From Botryotinia globosa (Eukaryota; Ascomycota; Leotiomycetes; Helotiales; Sclerotiniaceae), in NCBI GenBank assembly GCA_014898425.1, contig RCSZ01000003.1, forward strand, positions 1,984,001 through 2,048,000: DNA of 64,000 nt, written 5' to 3'. The translations under genes and the position numbers were made by a program. This document shows, in pieces, positions 11,701-23,500 of this stretch; positions within the stretch are counted from its first letter, which is position 1, and each line of letters opens with the position of its first letter. The notes beneath the pieces were generated by a model that did no database searches, was not told where the DNA came from, and saw only the letters and a list, made by a program, of their open reading frames with translations.

Positions 11701-11741
11701 ACGTATGTATGTATGTATGTATGTATGTATGTATGTATGAT
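11701..11741. repeat. TATG microsatellite
   Basis: About ten GTAT/TATG tetramer copies, ending in GATGTATGATGTATCC. Confidence 0.85.
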
Positions 11742-12037
11742 GTATGATGTATCCATAATGCGATTCGACTGGATGGCGTGAATCGTGATGAAAGGATTGG
11801 TTCTCGAACTTTGGTTGTGCCATTTTGGTTATTGGGAGTGTCATCTCAAAGGCGTACACATTCATTAGTGTACTCGAGCACTCTACGAATACAGATCCAG
11901 AACCATAAACCCCCAAGTTCCAAGTTCCAAGTTCCAACCCAGCAACAATTTCACATGTAAGATTTCCACTCTGTGCTCTATGATTAGGTAACTTCAGGTT
12001 GAACGATCGAACCGATATCGGACGCGCGGGGAAGAGT

Positions 12038-12092
12038 CCATTCTCATTCTCATTCTCATTCTCATTCACATTCACATTCACATTCACATTCA
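12038..12092. repeat. Hexamer tract CATTCT then CATTCA
   Basis: About five CATTCT units pass into about five CATTCA units. A single base change seems to have spread through half of the array. Confidence 0.85.
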
Positions 12093-12756
12093 CCCACACG
12101 CCCACCCCTTCCACACCGCATCACATCACATCACATCAACATCCAAAACCACACGGCAAAACGGCTCACGGCAAGCCAGAATCAGATGCAGTCTGCAGCG
12201 GCAGAGGCAGAAGCAGAACAAAATCTAGCTTTCCAGGTTCGCTCTGGGCCTCCCCCACACAGACCCATCCATACCTTGATGGTATGGACCGTATGGTGCG
12301 GTACTGGTACTCCGTGAGTCTCCATCTACGAAGCGAACTCCGTGTCGGTATTCAAGAGTCGGTATTCAAGAGTCGGTGTTCAAGAGTCTACGCCACTACG
12401 CTATTATATGTCATCTCCGGTATTTAAACTTTTCTTTCGATGACTAGCGCTCAGGGTATCTAGGTACCTACCTAGTTACACTATACCGGTCAAATAGCGT
12501 GTTTGGGGTTTTGAGTTTTAGTGTTGTGTGAGCCTTACAGGGTCAGAGAGTTATCGAGAGCAGTACACATAAACAGACAGAGACTTTTGTATCACCCGTC
12601 TATAATCATCATCGTGGGAACACATTGATTTTTGGTTTGCTAAATAGGTTTGGTTATATTATTTCTATTGATATTCTAGCAACTACTGGTATCTTAAGCA
12701 AATATGTTTCACGCCGGTACTTTCTCCGAAATATACTATATTATCTATTCCATCGC

Positions 12757-15543
12757 CTATTCACCCATTCGTGTAGCACTCCATCCACATCTAAAGCAAA
12801 AAGCCCTCTGACACGCGAACCCATCTTTCCCGCATTTTCTAAGCGTTCCTCCGGGCATTTTCACCATTCCTGGACTATGCGATGAATCTCTCAATCCCCT
12901 CTTTCTCATAAGATCTCTTCGGGTAGGTGTGGTATAGTCAAGTAGAGGCGTTCTCGACTTCCTTGATTCACTGCGAGTGGGCGTGATGATACCCCCTCTC
13001 CTCTTGTGTGGTGATACAGTAGGCGTTCTGTTACCACTGATCATATTCTGGAGAGCTAAATCTTCAGAGTCGGATGTAGGTGTCTCAATCCCTTGGTTAA
13101 AATGATGTGATGGGGTAAGAGGCGCATTTTCTTTCTCATCCACGTCAACGAATTTTCGTTTGGGGCGAGGTGTAGGGGAGGAACGAGTAGGCGACGAAGT
13201 ACGCGGTACAGGGCCGTTATCAACAGAATTTCTCCTCCGTTGCATTCTCGACTGTATCCTTTCATCTACTGCAACAGTAGGTGACGACTCAACTTGCGAA
13301 GTTGATGGAACAACAGCACCACTGCTGAATTTTCTGTTCGTTCTATGTTTCCTCCGCGAGTCCAGAGCACTTCTTGGAGACGTTTCCGGAAGTTGATCGA
13401 TATCAAATATATCAATGCCAGTCTCATCTACTTTATTTGATAAAGCAACTGCGACATCAATATCAACAATATCAGGCTCAGGCTCAGATTTTATTTCGAG
13501 TGTAGGTTTTTCGGGAGAAGCGACAGGTAGAGACTGTGGTGGCCATTCGGCGCTGAGCTCGTCAAACTCATCAAGATCTGCGAGGACACTCAACCCTTCC
13601 TTCGGCGGTACAAAAGCGGCAGCATTTGATTTTGAGATTGCTACTTGTTTTCCATCCCCTTTCATAGCAGTTCGAGGCCCCTTTTGTTTATCCGTTTCCT
13701 GCAATGAGCAAAGAAACAAAACGTCGTCATCTCCCTCGAGGCCAAGGCTCAGCTCATCAACTTCTTCTGACACAAACTTCGTTGTGCTTTTCCTGTGAGA
13801 AGATTCTAATTTCTTACTAGTTTTATCTTTCAATGTGCTACTGCTCGATTTTCTTGCTCCTTTCTTGAGCTTGGTTGTTGAGCTTTTTGAATGTCGCGTC
13901 GCCTCCAGATTAGACCCGGTTTCGTCATCTGAGAATTCGTAGGCGGGATTAACAGTAACTGGCGAAATCCTCTGAACTCTAGGGCCTATATGTGTAGGAA
14001 GTTCCGGCTGATCATCACTTTCTTCCGAAGATTCCAAATCAGAGCTCCTCAGATTCAAGGCCTCTTCATCTACATCCACCAGTTTGACATCGGTCAAGTC
14101 AAATAGACTGGCGTCTCGAGCCAAGTCCTTGTGTAATCTACGGTCCAAAGATTTGATTGTGGCAACAGCATCTGACCAACTAACTAAAGTCGATGCCTGC
14201 TGTGCAGGCTTTCGAGTTCTGGACGATCGTTGGAGAGAAGATATCGAATGTGAACTACGTGATGCAGATCTGATGATCGATTCTGGTTCTTGATCTTTCG
14301 CTTTATATGGCCCACGAGAACCTGGTCTAGTTGAGCATTCCTTAGACCACAAATGGAGATATTTTTTGCGGTACCTCTGTTTCCAAGAAACTCTCGAGTG
14401 CCGGCTATTCAGAATTTCTAATCCTTCCCATATAGATTCCCTTGCAAACGGCAAACCCTGATCGCGCGCTTCAGCCACCTTTGCGATGAGCATCTTGTCC
14501 TCTTCTTCCGTGAATAAATTGTGTCCTCTTGGTGAGTCAGCGTTACTTGAAGTGCCCAATCCGTCCGAAAGTAATGTTGGTTTATGTGTAGCTCTTGGAG
14601 TTCCCTTTCCGCCTCGCCCTCTTGGTAAAGCCCATATCGACTCAGAAATACCGGGAGATGGACTACGCTCAGTTTCTGGCTCTGGAATAAAAGCTCTCAT
14701 TGCTGACTGCTTTCTCGGTCCTAGTGAAGGCAGTTCAGGTGCTCTCCAGGCTGGTTCGATATTGGTGTCATCGTGACTTTGCTTTTGTGAAATGAGGCTC
14801 ACGATTTGAGGGGCAACTTCAGGTCCAAACGAACGTAAAATTTCATTATATGAAGGAAAAGAGATGCTGTGTCCTTCAGATTGTACATCCTGCTGCTGTT
14901 GTAAGTCCTTTTTAGGAGTGTTATTTTGAATGGATTCTGTCTCTGTCGTAGAAACCATGTCAAGAAAAGGCTCCTGATTCGATTCATCATAGCCACGTAA
15001 AATAATGTCGTCCTCCTCCACATCCTCATCACTCATCTCGGCCGCGTCGTCTTTATCAACTATTTTGTCGCGTACGTTATCTTCCTCTCCTCTATCATCT
15101 CCTTCTTCCACATTGCTATATTCGTCGCCCGATGTCTCCGTGATACTCTCTGGTTCGACGGTCAAGGCTCTTAACAGATTACCTCCCGCCTTTTTGCCTC
15201 CAGCATCTCGCTCATCTTGCATCTCTTTCAAATGCCCATTATCAACCAATATTTCCCCAGTAAGCAAGTCGATTTCATCTCCAACTCCATCGAAGTCCTT
15301 CCCATATTTTTCGAAGATTGATTCGAATGTTGATTTTAACTTGTAGTCGAGTCGAGCTCTCTTTTGTTGAAGTTCTTGATCGGGATCATATCCGGGCTCG
15401 TAAATTACATCGTCGTTCTCGTCATCGACAATAAAATCATCTTCCTCAGTGTCGCTATAATCATCAGAGTACTCATCGTTAACTTCGAGGTCGACAAGAT
15501 TGGAATCAGCAGGCATCTTCTGCCTTTCTGTTGGAGATTCCAT
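12757..15543 (-). CDS. scm3: Centromere protein Scm3/HJURP (CENP-A chaperone) with Myb module
   Basis: A single-exon ORF of 928 aa from ATG at 15543 (MESPTERQKM); the longer frame begins with TTG, not ATG. Scm3 deposits the centromeric histone H3 variant. The signature lies at about residues 68-106: TFESIFEKYGKDFDGVGDEI followed by DLLTGEILVDNGHLK, which is the histone-binding Scm3 motif. About residues 338-395 form a Myb/SANT-like segment (LFTEEEDKMLIAKV, SVWEG-type helix, SWKQRYRKKYLHLW). The extreme C-terminus has a cysteine cluster, C-x6-C-x4-C-x2-C (CGKDGFACQRAFCFRC), a likely zinc site. Between these are acidic and Ser-rich disordered stretches. Scm3 proteins of filamentous fungi are known to carry extra DNA-binding modules, whereas budding yeast Scm3 is much shorter. 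It is divergent from ATG6, sharing a spacer of about 490 bp. Confidence 0.88.
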   Translation of the reverse strand: MESPTERQKMPADSNLVDLEVNDEYSDDYSDTEEDDFIVDDENDDVIYEPGYDPDQELQQKRARLDYKLKSTFESIFEKYGKDFDGVGDEIDLLTGEILVDNGHLKEMQDERDAGGKKAGGNLLRALTVEPESITETSGDEYSNVEEGDDRGEEDNVRDKIVDKDDAAEMSDEDVEEDDIILRGYDESNQEPFLDMVSTTETESIQNNTPKKDLQQQQDVQSEGHSISFPSYNEILRSFGPEVAPQIVSLISQKQSHDDTNIEPAWRAPELPSLGPRKQSAMRAFIPEPETERSPSPGISESIWALPRGRGGKGTPRATHKPTLLSDGLGTSSNADSPRGHNLFTEEEDKMLIAKVAEARDQGLPFARESIWEGLEILNSRHSRVSWKQRYRKKYLHLWSKECSTRPGSRGPYKAKDQEPESIIRSASRSSHSISSLQRSSRTRKPAQQASTLVSWSDAVATIKSLDRRLHKDLARDASLFDLTDVKLVDVDEEALNLRSSDLESSEESDDQPELPTHIGPRVQRISPVTVNPAYEFSDDETGSNLEATRHSKSSTTKLKKGARKSSSSTLKDKTSKKLESSHRKSTTKFVSEEVDELSLGLEGDDDVLFLCSLQETDKQKGPRTAMKGDGKQVAISKSNAAAFVPPKEGLSVLADLDEFDELSAEWPPQSLPVASPEKPTLEIKSEPEPDIVDIDVAVALSNKVDETGIDIFDIDQLPETSPRSALDSRRKHRTNRKFSSGAVVPSTSQVESSPTVAVDERIQSRMQRRRNSVDNGPVPRTSSPTRSSPTPRPKRKFVDVDEKENAPLTPSHHFNQGIETPTSDSEDLALQNMISGNRTPTVSPHKRRGGIITPTRSESRKSRTPLLDYTTPTRRDLMRKRGLRDSSHSPGMVKMPGGTLRKCGKDGFACQRAFCFRCGWSATRMGE

Positions 15544-16034
15544 ATTGATAATTCGCAATCATGTCCGAAGTTTGAGCATGTTGTGGGAATCATAAGAGTG
15601 CGTAGTTGTACATCACTATTTCAGTAAATGGAGTTTGGAAGTTGATCATAGTCGCGAGCCGTATTTCATAAAATCTTGGGAATACGCGTTGGGTTCGTGT
15701 AAATTGAATAATTATTAGTACTATGTAGGAAGGTACATGCATAAAGCTTAAAAGTAGATTGGCAGGGTTATACAGGTAACTAACCGATCTACGATTATGT
15801 AAGCATACATTTAGCTTTACCGTACGAAATACGTCAAGATATCAATCATGTCAATCGTATCAATAATTACAACTAACTCTAATAATAAATGAGTGAATCT
15901 ATAAGCCATTTTATTCTAGAATTCTCTTAGACTTTGATGGACCAAAATGCCAGAGATTCATTGTTCGATACTTTTTTGATGATTCTCCATAATTTAACTT
16001 AATTGAACAGTTATCAGCGGTCAAACATCACAAC
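15544..16034. promoter_or_regulatory. Divergent promoter, SCM3 / ATG6
   Basis: A spacer of 491 bp separates two start codons on opposite strands and must contain both promoters. It is AT-rich with no obvious TATA box at a fixed distance. No binding site is claimed. Confidence 0.5.
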
Positions 16035-17611
16035 ATGTATTGTCAAAAGTGTCGGACGTCATTGAAACTCGATAGCTCTTTGGAGGATTTGAACCCCGCA
16101 GCATTTGATTTGTTAGTTGGTTCGTAATTATTCTCTAGATTCTCTATATACCATCTTGAGAAGAACCAGAGTATTAACATTTATTTCTAGGTGCAGCCTC
16201 ACAAAACCAAGCCAAAAACATCCCCCCTTCGCGACCAGCATATCCTCAAGACCGAAAGCAACTATATGATCGTGTCTCGAAGCATGCCGGTCCACCAACT
16301 TTTAAGCGGACAATCTCCGCCCCTCGTCGACATGAGTCTAATCTATCAGATACGTTGAGAAGTGGCACGAACAATCCAGCCATGTCTTTTGTCATGCTGA
16401 CGGAGTCGCAAGTCGTACCGCCATCAGTTGCCAAATCACCAGACGCTACAAGCCCGAATAAATTAAATCAAGATGACTTGCCTGGTAGTGATGCAGCAGG
16501 TGATGGGGGTAAAGCAATGTCGCAAGAAATGGAACGGGTATCAAGACTTTTCGAGATTCTTACAGCGAAATCCGATATTGATCATCCTATTTGTGTTGAA
16601 TGTACAGAGATGCTTGTTGATGGATTACAAAAGCGATTAGAAGCTGCGACCCGAGAAAGGGATGCGTATGTTGGGTTTTTGAAGCAAGTCAACGCCGAAG
16701 TACCAACAGAGGAGGAGGTGAAGGAAGCCAATGACCTCCTTGCAAAGGTACAAGCAGAGGAGGCCGCGGCGATAGAGGAACTAAAGAAGATTGAAGCTGA
16801 AACTGCTGCGGTAAACGAAGAAAACGCACACCTGGAAGAAGAGGCCAGAGCTCTTGATATTGAGGAAGAAAAATTCTGGAGTGATCGAAATGGGTTTGCA
16901 ATGAAGCTCTCGGAGTTTCAAAACATACGGGATAGTATTAATCTCCAATATGATCATGATTCACAGCTACTGGATAAACTACAAAGAACGAATGTCTATA
17001 ACGATACATTTTGTATAAGCCACGACGGAAAGTTTGGTACAATAAATGGCCTACGACTTGGACGTCTCTCAAGTGTGCCGGTTGACTGGCCGGAAATTAA
17101 CGCAGCATGGGGACACGCATTGCTCCTCCTAGCTACTGTTGCTGGTCGTCTCAACTTCAAATTCGATGGTTATGAGCTTCAGCCTATGGGTTCTACTTCT
17201 CGAATAATACGTTTTGATTATCCCTTGCCGTCTGCAAGTCGTTCTAGCTCACAACACGTTAATATACCTAAACCACCCAAGAAATCGATTCTTGAACTTC
17301 ATTCATCTGGTGATATGCCCCTTGGCCTTACATTCATGCATCGCAAATTTGATATAGCTATGGAGGCATTCCTTGAATGTATGCGTCAATTAGGTGCTTT
17401 TGTTGAGCAGGAATCTGCCAAGAACTCTGACACTGGAAGAGGTCTCAAATTACCATATAAAATCGAAGGGGAGAAAATAGGTGAAATCAGTATAAAACTA
17501 GGGATAGCACAAGATGATGCGTGGAGTAAAGCGTGCAAGTACACTCTCACATGTTGCAAATTCTTGTTAGCTCACGCTAGTAATGTTAATACTACGAGGA
17601 GGAGTATATGA
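16035..17611 (+). CDS. atg6: Autophagy protein Atg6/Vps30 (Beclin-1)
   Basis: Exons 16035-16119 and 16191-17611 give 501 aa. Beclin/Atg6 is a subunit of the class III phosphatidylinositol 3-kinase complexes that act in autophagy and vacuolar sorting. The N-terminus has the paired Cys motif YCQKC and KLDSSLEDLNPAAFDLLVG across the junction. MSFVMLTESQVV matches the conserved segment before the coiled coil. Residues about 150-250 form a Glu-rich coiled coil (EEEVKEANDLLAKVQAEEAA). The C-terminal BARA domain follows: YNDTFCISHDGKFGTINGLR, EINAAWGHALLLLATVA, and ACKYTLTCCKFLLAHAS at the end. Length matches fungal orthologues. The exon 1 donor GTTCGT at 16120 is the only one keeping phase into GAASQNQ. 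Confidence 0.95.
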
Positions 17612-18003
17612 TTTATGATTTTGGGTGTATAGGGGACTTACGGCGCATTAGGTCAAAGAATGGAAACGCGGAAAAGGCGTTTCTGGCACTTGGACTGGAC
17701 TTACGGCGTTTAATACGATCACAATGTTTCACTACGCACACTGAGAGACAGTTTTGAAAAATGCAACATTGATTTTTTTATCATTCTATATTTTAAAGCA
17801 CCTGATTCTTTCTATTTCAATCTAGATTTTGCGAAACTATATTAGATCAAACTCTCTTTGTCAATTTTGTTGAAGCGAAATTGCCAGTCTAGGTAACTTT
17901 TTTTGTGCGTTTCCTTCTTTTATTGATTTTTTTGTTGGCAAGGCTGCCTTTTCCAAGTCTTTCTAAATCACCTTATCGTCCATAGGTCGTCTCCAAGTGG
18001 CTA
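17612..18003. other. Intergenic, convergent
   Basis: A spacer of about 390 bp with T-rich tracts, containing the 3' ends of ATG6 and of the small basic ORF. Nothing else is recognised. Confidence 0.45.
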
Positions 18004-18261
18004 CTACATGCTAAGGTCAGACAATGTTTCTGCGGGCACATTGTCTTTCCTCTCGGCTCTTCTCTGCTGGGTCTTGGCACGATCATCAGCTCTACCTGCA
18101 TCTCTACCTCGCTCTATGTACTCCTGCGCTAAAGAAGGGAGTTGTTTGGCATACCTCTTCTTGGCGTTGCGAAGCTTTCTGCTGCGTTCGCTCCGATGTT
18201 TGATGGTTGGTTCGGCGGTAAGCTCGGGTTTCGAGCTCTTGGGTTGCGTGGTTGGTGACAT
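18004..18261 (-). CDS. Small basic hypothetical protein, 85 aa
   Basis: A single-exon ORF from ATG at 18261 (MSPTTQPKSSKPEL) to TAG-type end at 18004. The sequence is highly charged: a Lys/Arg-rich helix (RSERSRKLRNAKKRYAKQL), then an amphipathic stretch (LAQEYIERGRDAGRADDRAK) and QQRRAERKDNVPAE. It has no transmembrane segment or signal peptide. The even, helix-friendly composition and lack of repeats argue for real coding, but no family is recognised, and a chance ORF cannot be excluded. Confidence 0.4.
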   Translation of the reverse strand: MSPTTQPKSSKPELTAEPTIKHRSERSRKLRNAKKRYAKQLPSLAQEYIERGRDAGRADDRAKTQQRRAERKDNVPAETLSDLSM

Positions 18262-19577
18262 GGTGATGTGACGCGGGCAGCAGTTTGTAAATTCTGGATA
18301 ATGTGTAAGTACTTGGATTTCAGTGTTAAGATTTCAGTGCTAGCGATTGGTTGATACAATGAATGGAGATTCTGGTGATGGATAGTGGTGGTGAGATGAT
18401 TGTATTAGATAAAGATGAATGAAGAAAAGGATGGATTTTAATTCTCAATTTGAAGCAAAATAACAGCATTATATACACAATTTAGTGGCATTGTTCAGCT
18501 GTTATTCGATATCTCTTGTCCAGTCTGAACAAGGTAGCTCACGTGTTTATGAATAACGGTCTGAATCAAAAATATTGGCACTGTTCTCCTTTCCATGAGC
18601 TTCGACGCCCATGTTTCACAAAACGCTTTATCGAGAGATAAACCTCCTTATCCCCAAGTAAACGAATATACGTCTCAGAAATGAGGCCCTGAGGACTTTA
18701 GCATGAGTCCTGGATTAAGAGAATCAGTAAATGATTGTAGGGGAGAAAAAAACTACATGATTAGAAGATCCGTGGCAGTGATTGTGAAAAATCAAGAGGG
18801 GACTCAACAATTCATTTAATTTTGAAATTGTACACATCCATTGTCAGTACGAACAATCTTGATACCCCAATCAAGACAGAGATCATACATATACATCCAT
18901 TCCCTATCATATGTATCCTATTCTATTATTTGATATCTGTTTAACAAACATTGCAAACTGCTTTTTCATTCACCTCCTATCGTTGTGATGATATAGAGCC
19001 CAGACTCCGTAAGCGAGTTATGCTGAGCCCCTTCGAAGCGGCTGGTTTTTGTAACTGGTCTATGTGTTTTTGTTCTGAAGACCCTTCGTATTATGTGTGG
19101 TGTTATTCATGATAGAATTCAAGTTCAGCATGCGAATAAGTACTTCATGTACAGATCTCGAGGATTTCACTCTCACCACGCATTGCTCACCCGCTAAATT
19201 GTCTCTCCCAACTCCCTCACCCTCACCCACTCTCCCCCATTCAAACTCTCACAACCACTCGATTCCATGCCATCCCTCTCCAAAAACTCCCTTTAACACC
19301 ACCTCAAAACCTCAACCAAAATTCCTTTTCCCGTCCTCTCTCTACTTTTCCAACCTCCATCTGAATTTTCCTACAAACTCGATATTTAGATTCGAGATCG
19401 ATATATTTACACATACACACACATACTGCTAGAAAATGTAAAACACAGTGTGGTGAGTATAAGTGTGAGAGAAAGAATGATGAATAGGAATAGGAGGAGG
19501 TAGGAATGAGAAAAAGAAGAGAAAGAAAGAAGCCGAGAAGAAAGAAAGGAGGAAAGGAGGAAAGGTAGAAAGGAAGA

Positions 19578-19746
19578 AGAAGAGAAGAGAAGAGAAGAGA
19601 AGAGAAGAGAAGAGAAGAGAAGAGAAGAGAAGAGAAGAGAAGAGAAGAGAAGAGAAGAGAAGAGAAGAGAAGAGAAGAGAAGAGAAGAGAAGAGAAGAGA
19701 AGAGAAGAGAAGAGAAGTGAAGAGAAGAGAAGTGAAGAGAAGAGAA
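19578..19746. repeat. Pentamer array (AGAGA)n
   Basis: About 33 head-to-tail AGAGA/GAGAA units on one strand, all purine, with two interrupting GTGAA variants near the right end. Long homopurine-homopyrimidine tracts can adopt triplex (H-DNA) forms. Confidence 0.9.
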
Positions 19747-19973
19747 GAGAGTAGTAATCTTCTCAGCTAAATAAGCCGAGATCTTGAAGTGATGATTGCA
19801 TCATCATCATCATCATCAATCGATAACTTTCACATTCTTTCAATGTTAGTCACTTCCTTTCCTCCTTTTAATTATCCATCTCTCCTCGTTCTTCTCCCAC
19901 CCTTTCTTTCATAACCGGAGAAAAGCAACACAAAGGACAACGGGAACTTTAGAGAATCAGGAACCCCAAGAGT

Positions 19974-20142
19974 AGAAAAATAGAAAAATAGAAAAATAGA
20001 AAAATAGAAAAATAGAAAAATAGAAAAATAGAAAAATAGAAAAATAGAAAAATAGAAAAATAGAAAAATAGAAAAATAGAAAAATAGAAAAATAGAAAAA
20101 TAGAAAAATAGAAAAATAGAAAAATAGAAAAATAGAAAAATA
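19974..20142. repeat. Octamer array (TAGAAAAA)n
   Basis: About 21 perfect 8-bp units. The minus-strand frame reads an FFYFSIFL octapeptide repeat only because 24 nt is three units; this is not a gene. Confidence 0.92.
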
Positions 20143-20515
20143 AAAGAAATATTTCAGTATCACTGAAACGAAGACAGACATTCTTCTCAAGTCAGGGTAA
20201 CTGTCATCATCTATTTCTCGCACTAGATACATCAAGAATAATCTCATATACTCGAAGAACTTTTGTATAGTAGGTAGGTATATGTGATCTCATCTCTCAT
20301 TATCATTAAAAGTAGGTATTTATACCTCAGCCCAGCTGCCTAGCTAAGCTAACATATAAAACAAGCCAGCTGGGTAAAAAGCTCACTACTAGGTATATCT
20401 TCAGAACTCCTAAATCATCATCCCGCCCATATAACTACAGATTTCTCATTCTTCCCATTTTCTCACAAATATCAAGCTCGAATCCCACTTCTCCCTCTAC
20501 CTCTCACAAATGCAA

Positions 20516-23500
20516 TCAATTCCCCTCCATGACCTGCGCAATAGGAATCTTTTCAATCTTACTATTCTGTTCCTGATCCCTACTGACTTGATAGAAATCA
20601 TCACAGAAATCAGAACACTGCATAACCTTCAGGAATTCTTCATCGTGAGTAATAATGATGAGTTGGAAATTGGCTTGCTGTTGACGGGATTTAATGATGT
20701 CATGTAGAGATTGTGCAAGTGCTTTGATGTTGTCTTGGTCTAGATTAGTAGTAGGCTCATCGAGTGCAATGAGCTGTAAATAATGTTAGAATTATAACAA
20801 TTAAGATAAAAGAAGGGAATGAGAAAATAAGCAAGACTTACACCACAATTAATACCAAAACATTCAGCTAGGGCTAAACGAATGATGATGCAAGCTAAAA
20901 CTTTTTGACCAGCACTACAACGACCACGCATGTCCATCTCGACATCTTGCTTAACCATCACAACTCGATATTTATAATTTGTCTTCTTGTTACCAGCTGC
21001 GGTTTCGCCCTCATCTTTCTCAGAACGAATCATGATTGTGTCGACATCCGTACCCTGATAAGTAGTCTGCCACAATTCCCCAGCAATTCGATTAATTTCC
21101 TCCATCTTGACACTGTGAAATTTTACAATTGCTTTGTCCATAGCTGTAATCATCTTGCCCAGATCATCAATAGCAGCTCTTGTCGTCTTGACTTTGATCA
21201 TAGCTGTACGATACTCTGATCGAGCATTTTTGTAATTCAGATCCCAGTCCTGTAAATATTGTGCCAAGTTTTGGTCCTTTTCCGAGAGAACGGCCGTTTT
21301 CTGTTGGTAGAGGCGACGGTGGTCGTAGAACGTTGCTTGTATTCTCTCAGCCTCTTTCGTTAAAGTTTGAAAATTTCCTTCCACATTTTGAGATTCCAAG
21401 TCAATGGTTTGTTTCTTGTAAACCTCTAATTTAGCCAATTCCTGACGGTATAGGATATTGTCGCTGATATTTGTCTTTAGTCGATCGGAATCACTCTTTT
21501 TGGCTCGGAGTGCATTCAACTCGGTAGTAATCCCATTCATTTCTTCGCTGATACGCTTCTGATCCTGCTGGATGAATTTGATTGCTCGCTCACAAGCAGC
21601 AAGATTTTCAGGGCCACTGTTGTCAATATATCCATTGATATTTTTCTCATGTTGCAGGAATTGGCGGACAGTATCTGCCAGCTTCTCCTTTTGAGATCGG
21701 ACTTCTCTTTCTTTTGCATGACCTTGCTGTTGAATGTCTTCGTATTTAGCCTTTGCAGTATCAATTTTGGGTTTCAAACTTTCCAGCTCAGCATCAGCAC
21801 GATTCATGGTTTCACGTTGCTGTGTGCTGCTCTCGAGAAGCTCATCAATCTCTTTTCGCAAAGCTTGTTTCTTTGCCAATCCGTGAATGACATCCCGGAG
21901 TCTTTGCGATTTGCGAGATAGATCGCGCTCCACGTCATTTATCTTGTCCTTAGCTGCATCTTTCTCGGAAGAAATTTTCGATACTTGTTCTCTGACCCCG
22001 CGCATACTTTCGCTACAAGCTGTCTGTCGTTCTTGGATATCGTCAGCAGTCATGATACTTCCAGTGATGCTTTGCTGCGAGGCTAAGCTATCAATCTTTG
22101 CTTCGTGATCCGTAATATCATTATGGTACCTAATGATGGAGGAGATGATATGTGTCAAAGATTCAACATCTCTCTGTCTAGCGTTCTTGCGTTCAACGAT
22201 ACTGTCGTGATGCTCAACTTCTTCAAGCAATCTTTGCTTCTCATCTTCCGCCTTCTTCATATCTTGCTCAATATTTGGGATTTCGTCCTTGAGGGATTGA
22301 TAGATGTCATACTGCGATTGAGCAGCTTTCGCAGTCTTCAATTGTTCATTGTACATCTCCAGCTCTCCCTGCAATCTTTCTCGGGCATCTTTGTTGAGAA
22401 GTTTCTGAATTTTCTTCATGGCGGCTGAACGATGTGATTCTTCTACAAAACCTCTCTCACAGAGTTTGCACATGTCCTTAGTCTGAATGGTGGTTAAGCA
22501 TTGGGTGAAATATTCGATCTTGTGTTTAAAGCCATCGATATTATCTCGGATCTCATCACGCTCCTCCTCCAGTTGATTCAACTCCCTAGGATATTCTTCA
22601 ACACTTACTAATGGCTTCAAGTCTTCATCCTTTATAGAGTTGAGTACAGCATTCTCGCAAGCCTTCAATTGCTCCTTCTTAGCTTTGAGGTCTTCACGAA
22701 GTGCATTGAAACGAAAGCCTGCTTCAGAATGAGATTTCTTCGCGGCTTCTTGTCCATTTGTTGCGTCTGAAACTTCATCTTTCTCTCTGTCCAATGCACT
22801 TTGGAAATCCTTTGCGAGAGTGTCAACTTGCCATTCTGAGCCGAGAATTGAATCGAGCTTTGCACCGTGGGTCGCTTTCATGGTGTCTAGTTTTCCCTTG
22901 GTTTTTTTCAATTCCCCCATAACATAGTCAAGTTGCGCGCGGTCATTCGAACGTTTGTTGATCTCGAAAGCCTCTTTCCTCAAAGACTTCTCCTCGTCTT
23001 CGAGCTCACGCAAGCGTCCATTGCTAGTACTGATGCGATTGTCCCAGCCTGCACCGTCAAATTGAGTCCTAAGCTTCTCAAGCAGTTCCTTGGTCTCATT
23101 GTGGGAGGCCTCAAGACCGGTTTTATCACCTTCGTCGAATTGGATAAAGCCTAGTTCTGTTTGTTTAGGGCCTACTTTCCTTTCGTTGTTGGAAATAGTT
23201 TGCTTGGCCGTGACCTTTTCTTGAACACGTATTGCGTGTTGGTTCTGAAGTTCCGTCAACGTGGTCTGGACATTTTTCAACTCATCATTAGTGGCGGTCT
23301 TAGCCCGCTCCAATTCACGTTCCTTGTCACGCGATAGCTTTTTAATTCTCTCTATGAATTCATTCACTCGAGACTCGTTGATGTCGTCATCGTAGCCCCG
23401 AATGGAATGCTTGGATGCAGCACTCTTGACCAGTTGAACTCGAGATTCAAGCTCTCCTTCGTAGGCTTGTTTTAGAGCTTGTTGTCGACCTAAATCTGCC

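Larger units (their letters stand above)
10661..12756. other. Intergenic, repeat-rich
   Basis: This contains the leader of the arrestin-like gene and the 3' side of SCM3. It holds an 11-bp minisatellite, CCACTTTA repeats near 11340-11378, a TATG microsatellite, a CATTCT/CATTCA hexamer tract and TTCAAGAGTCGG repeats near 12350-12390. ORFs across it are translations of repeats. Confidence 0.6.
18262..20515. other. Intergenic with two long microsatellites
   Basis: About 2.2 kb between the small basic ORF and the 3' end of RAD50. It holds a purine (AGAGA) array and a (TAGAAAAA) array. Short C-rich ORFs around 19100-19430 are not convincing genes. Confidence 0.55.

Noticed and set aside
11509..12114. 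Minus-strand 201-codon ORF with VNVNVN/ENENEN start
   Set aside because: Its N-terminal part is the translation of the CATTCT/CATTCA hexamer array and another part of the TATG microsatellite; no family motif or splice support.
19957..20247. Minus-strand ORF with FFYFSIFL repeats
   Set aside because: Pure translation of the TAGAAAAA octamer array.
20905..21219. Forward ORFs opposite RAD50
   Set aside because: Shadows of the Rad50 coiled-coil and ATPase coding sequence.
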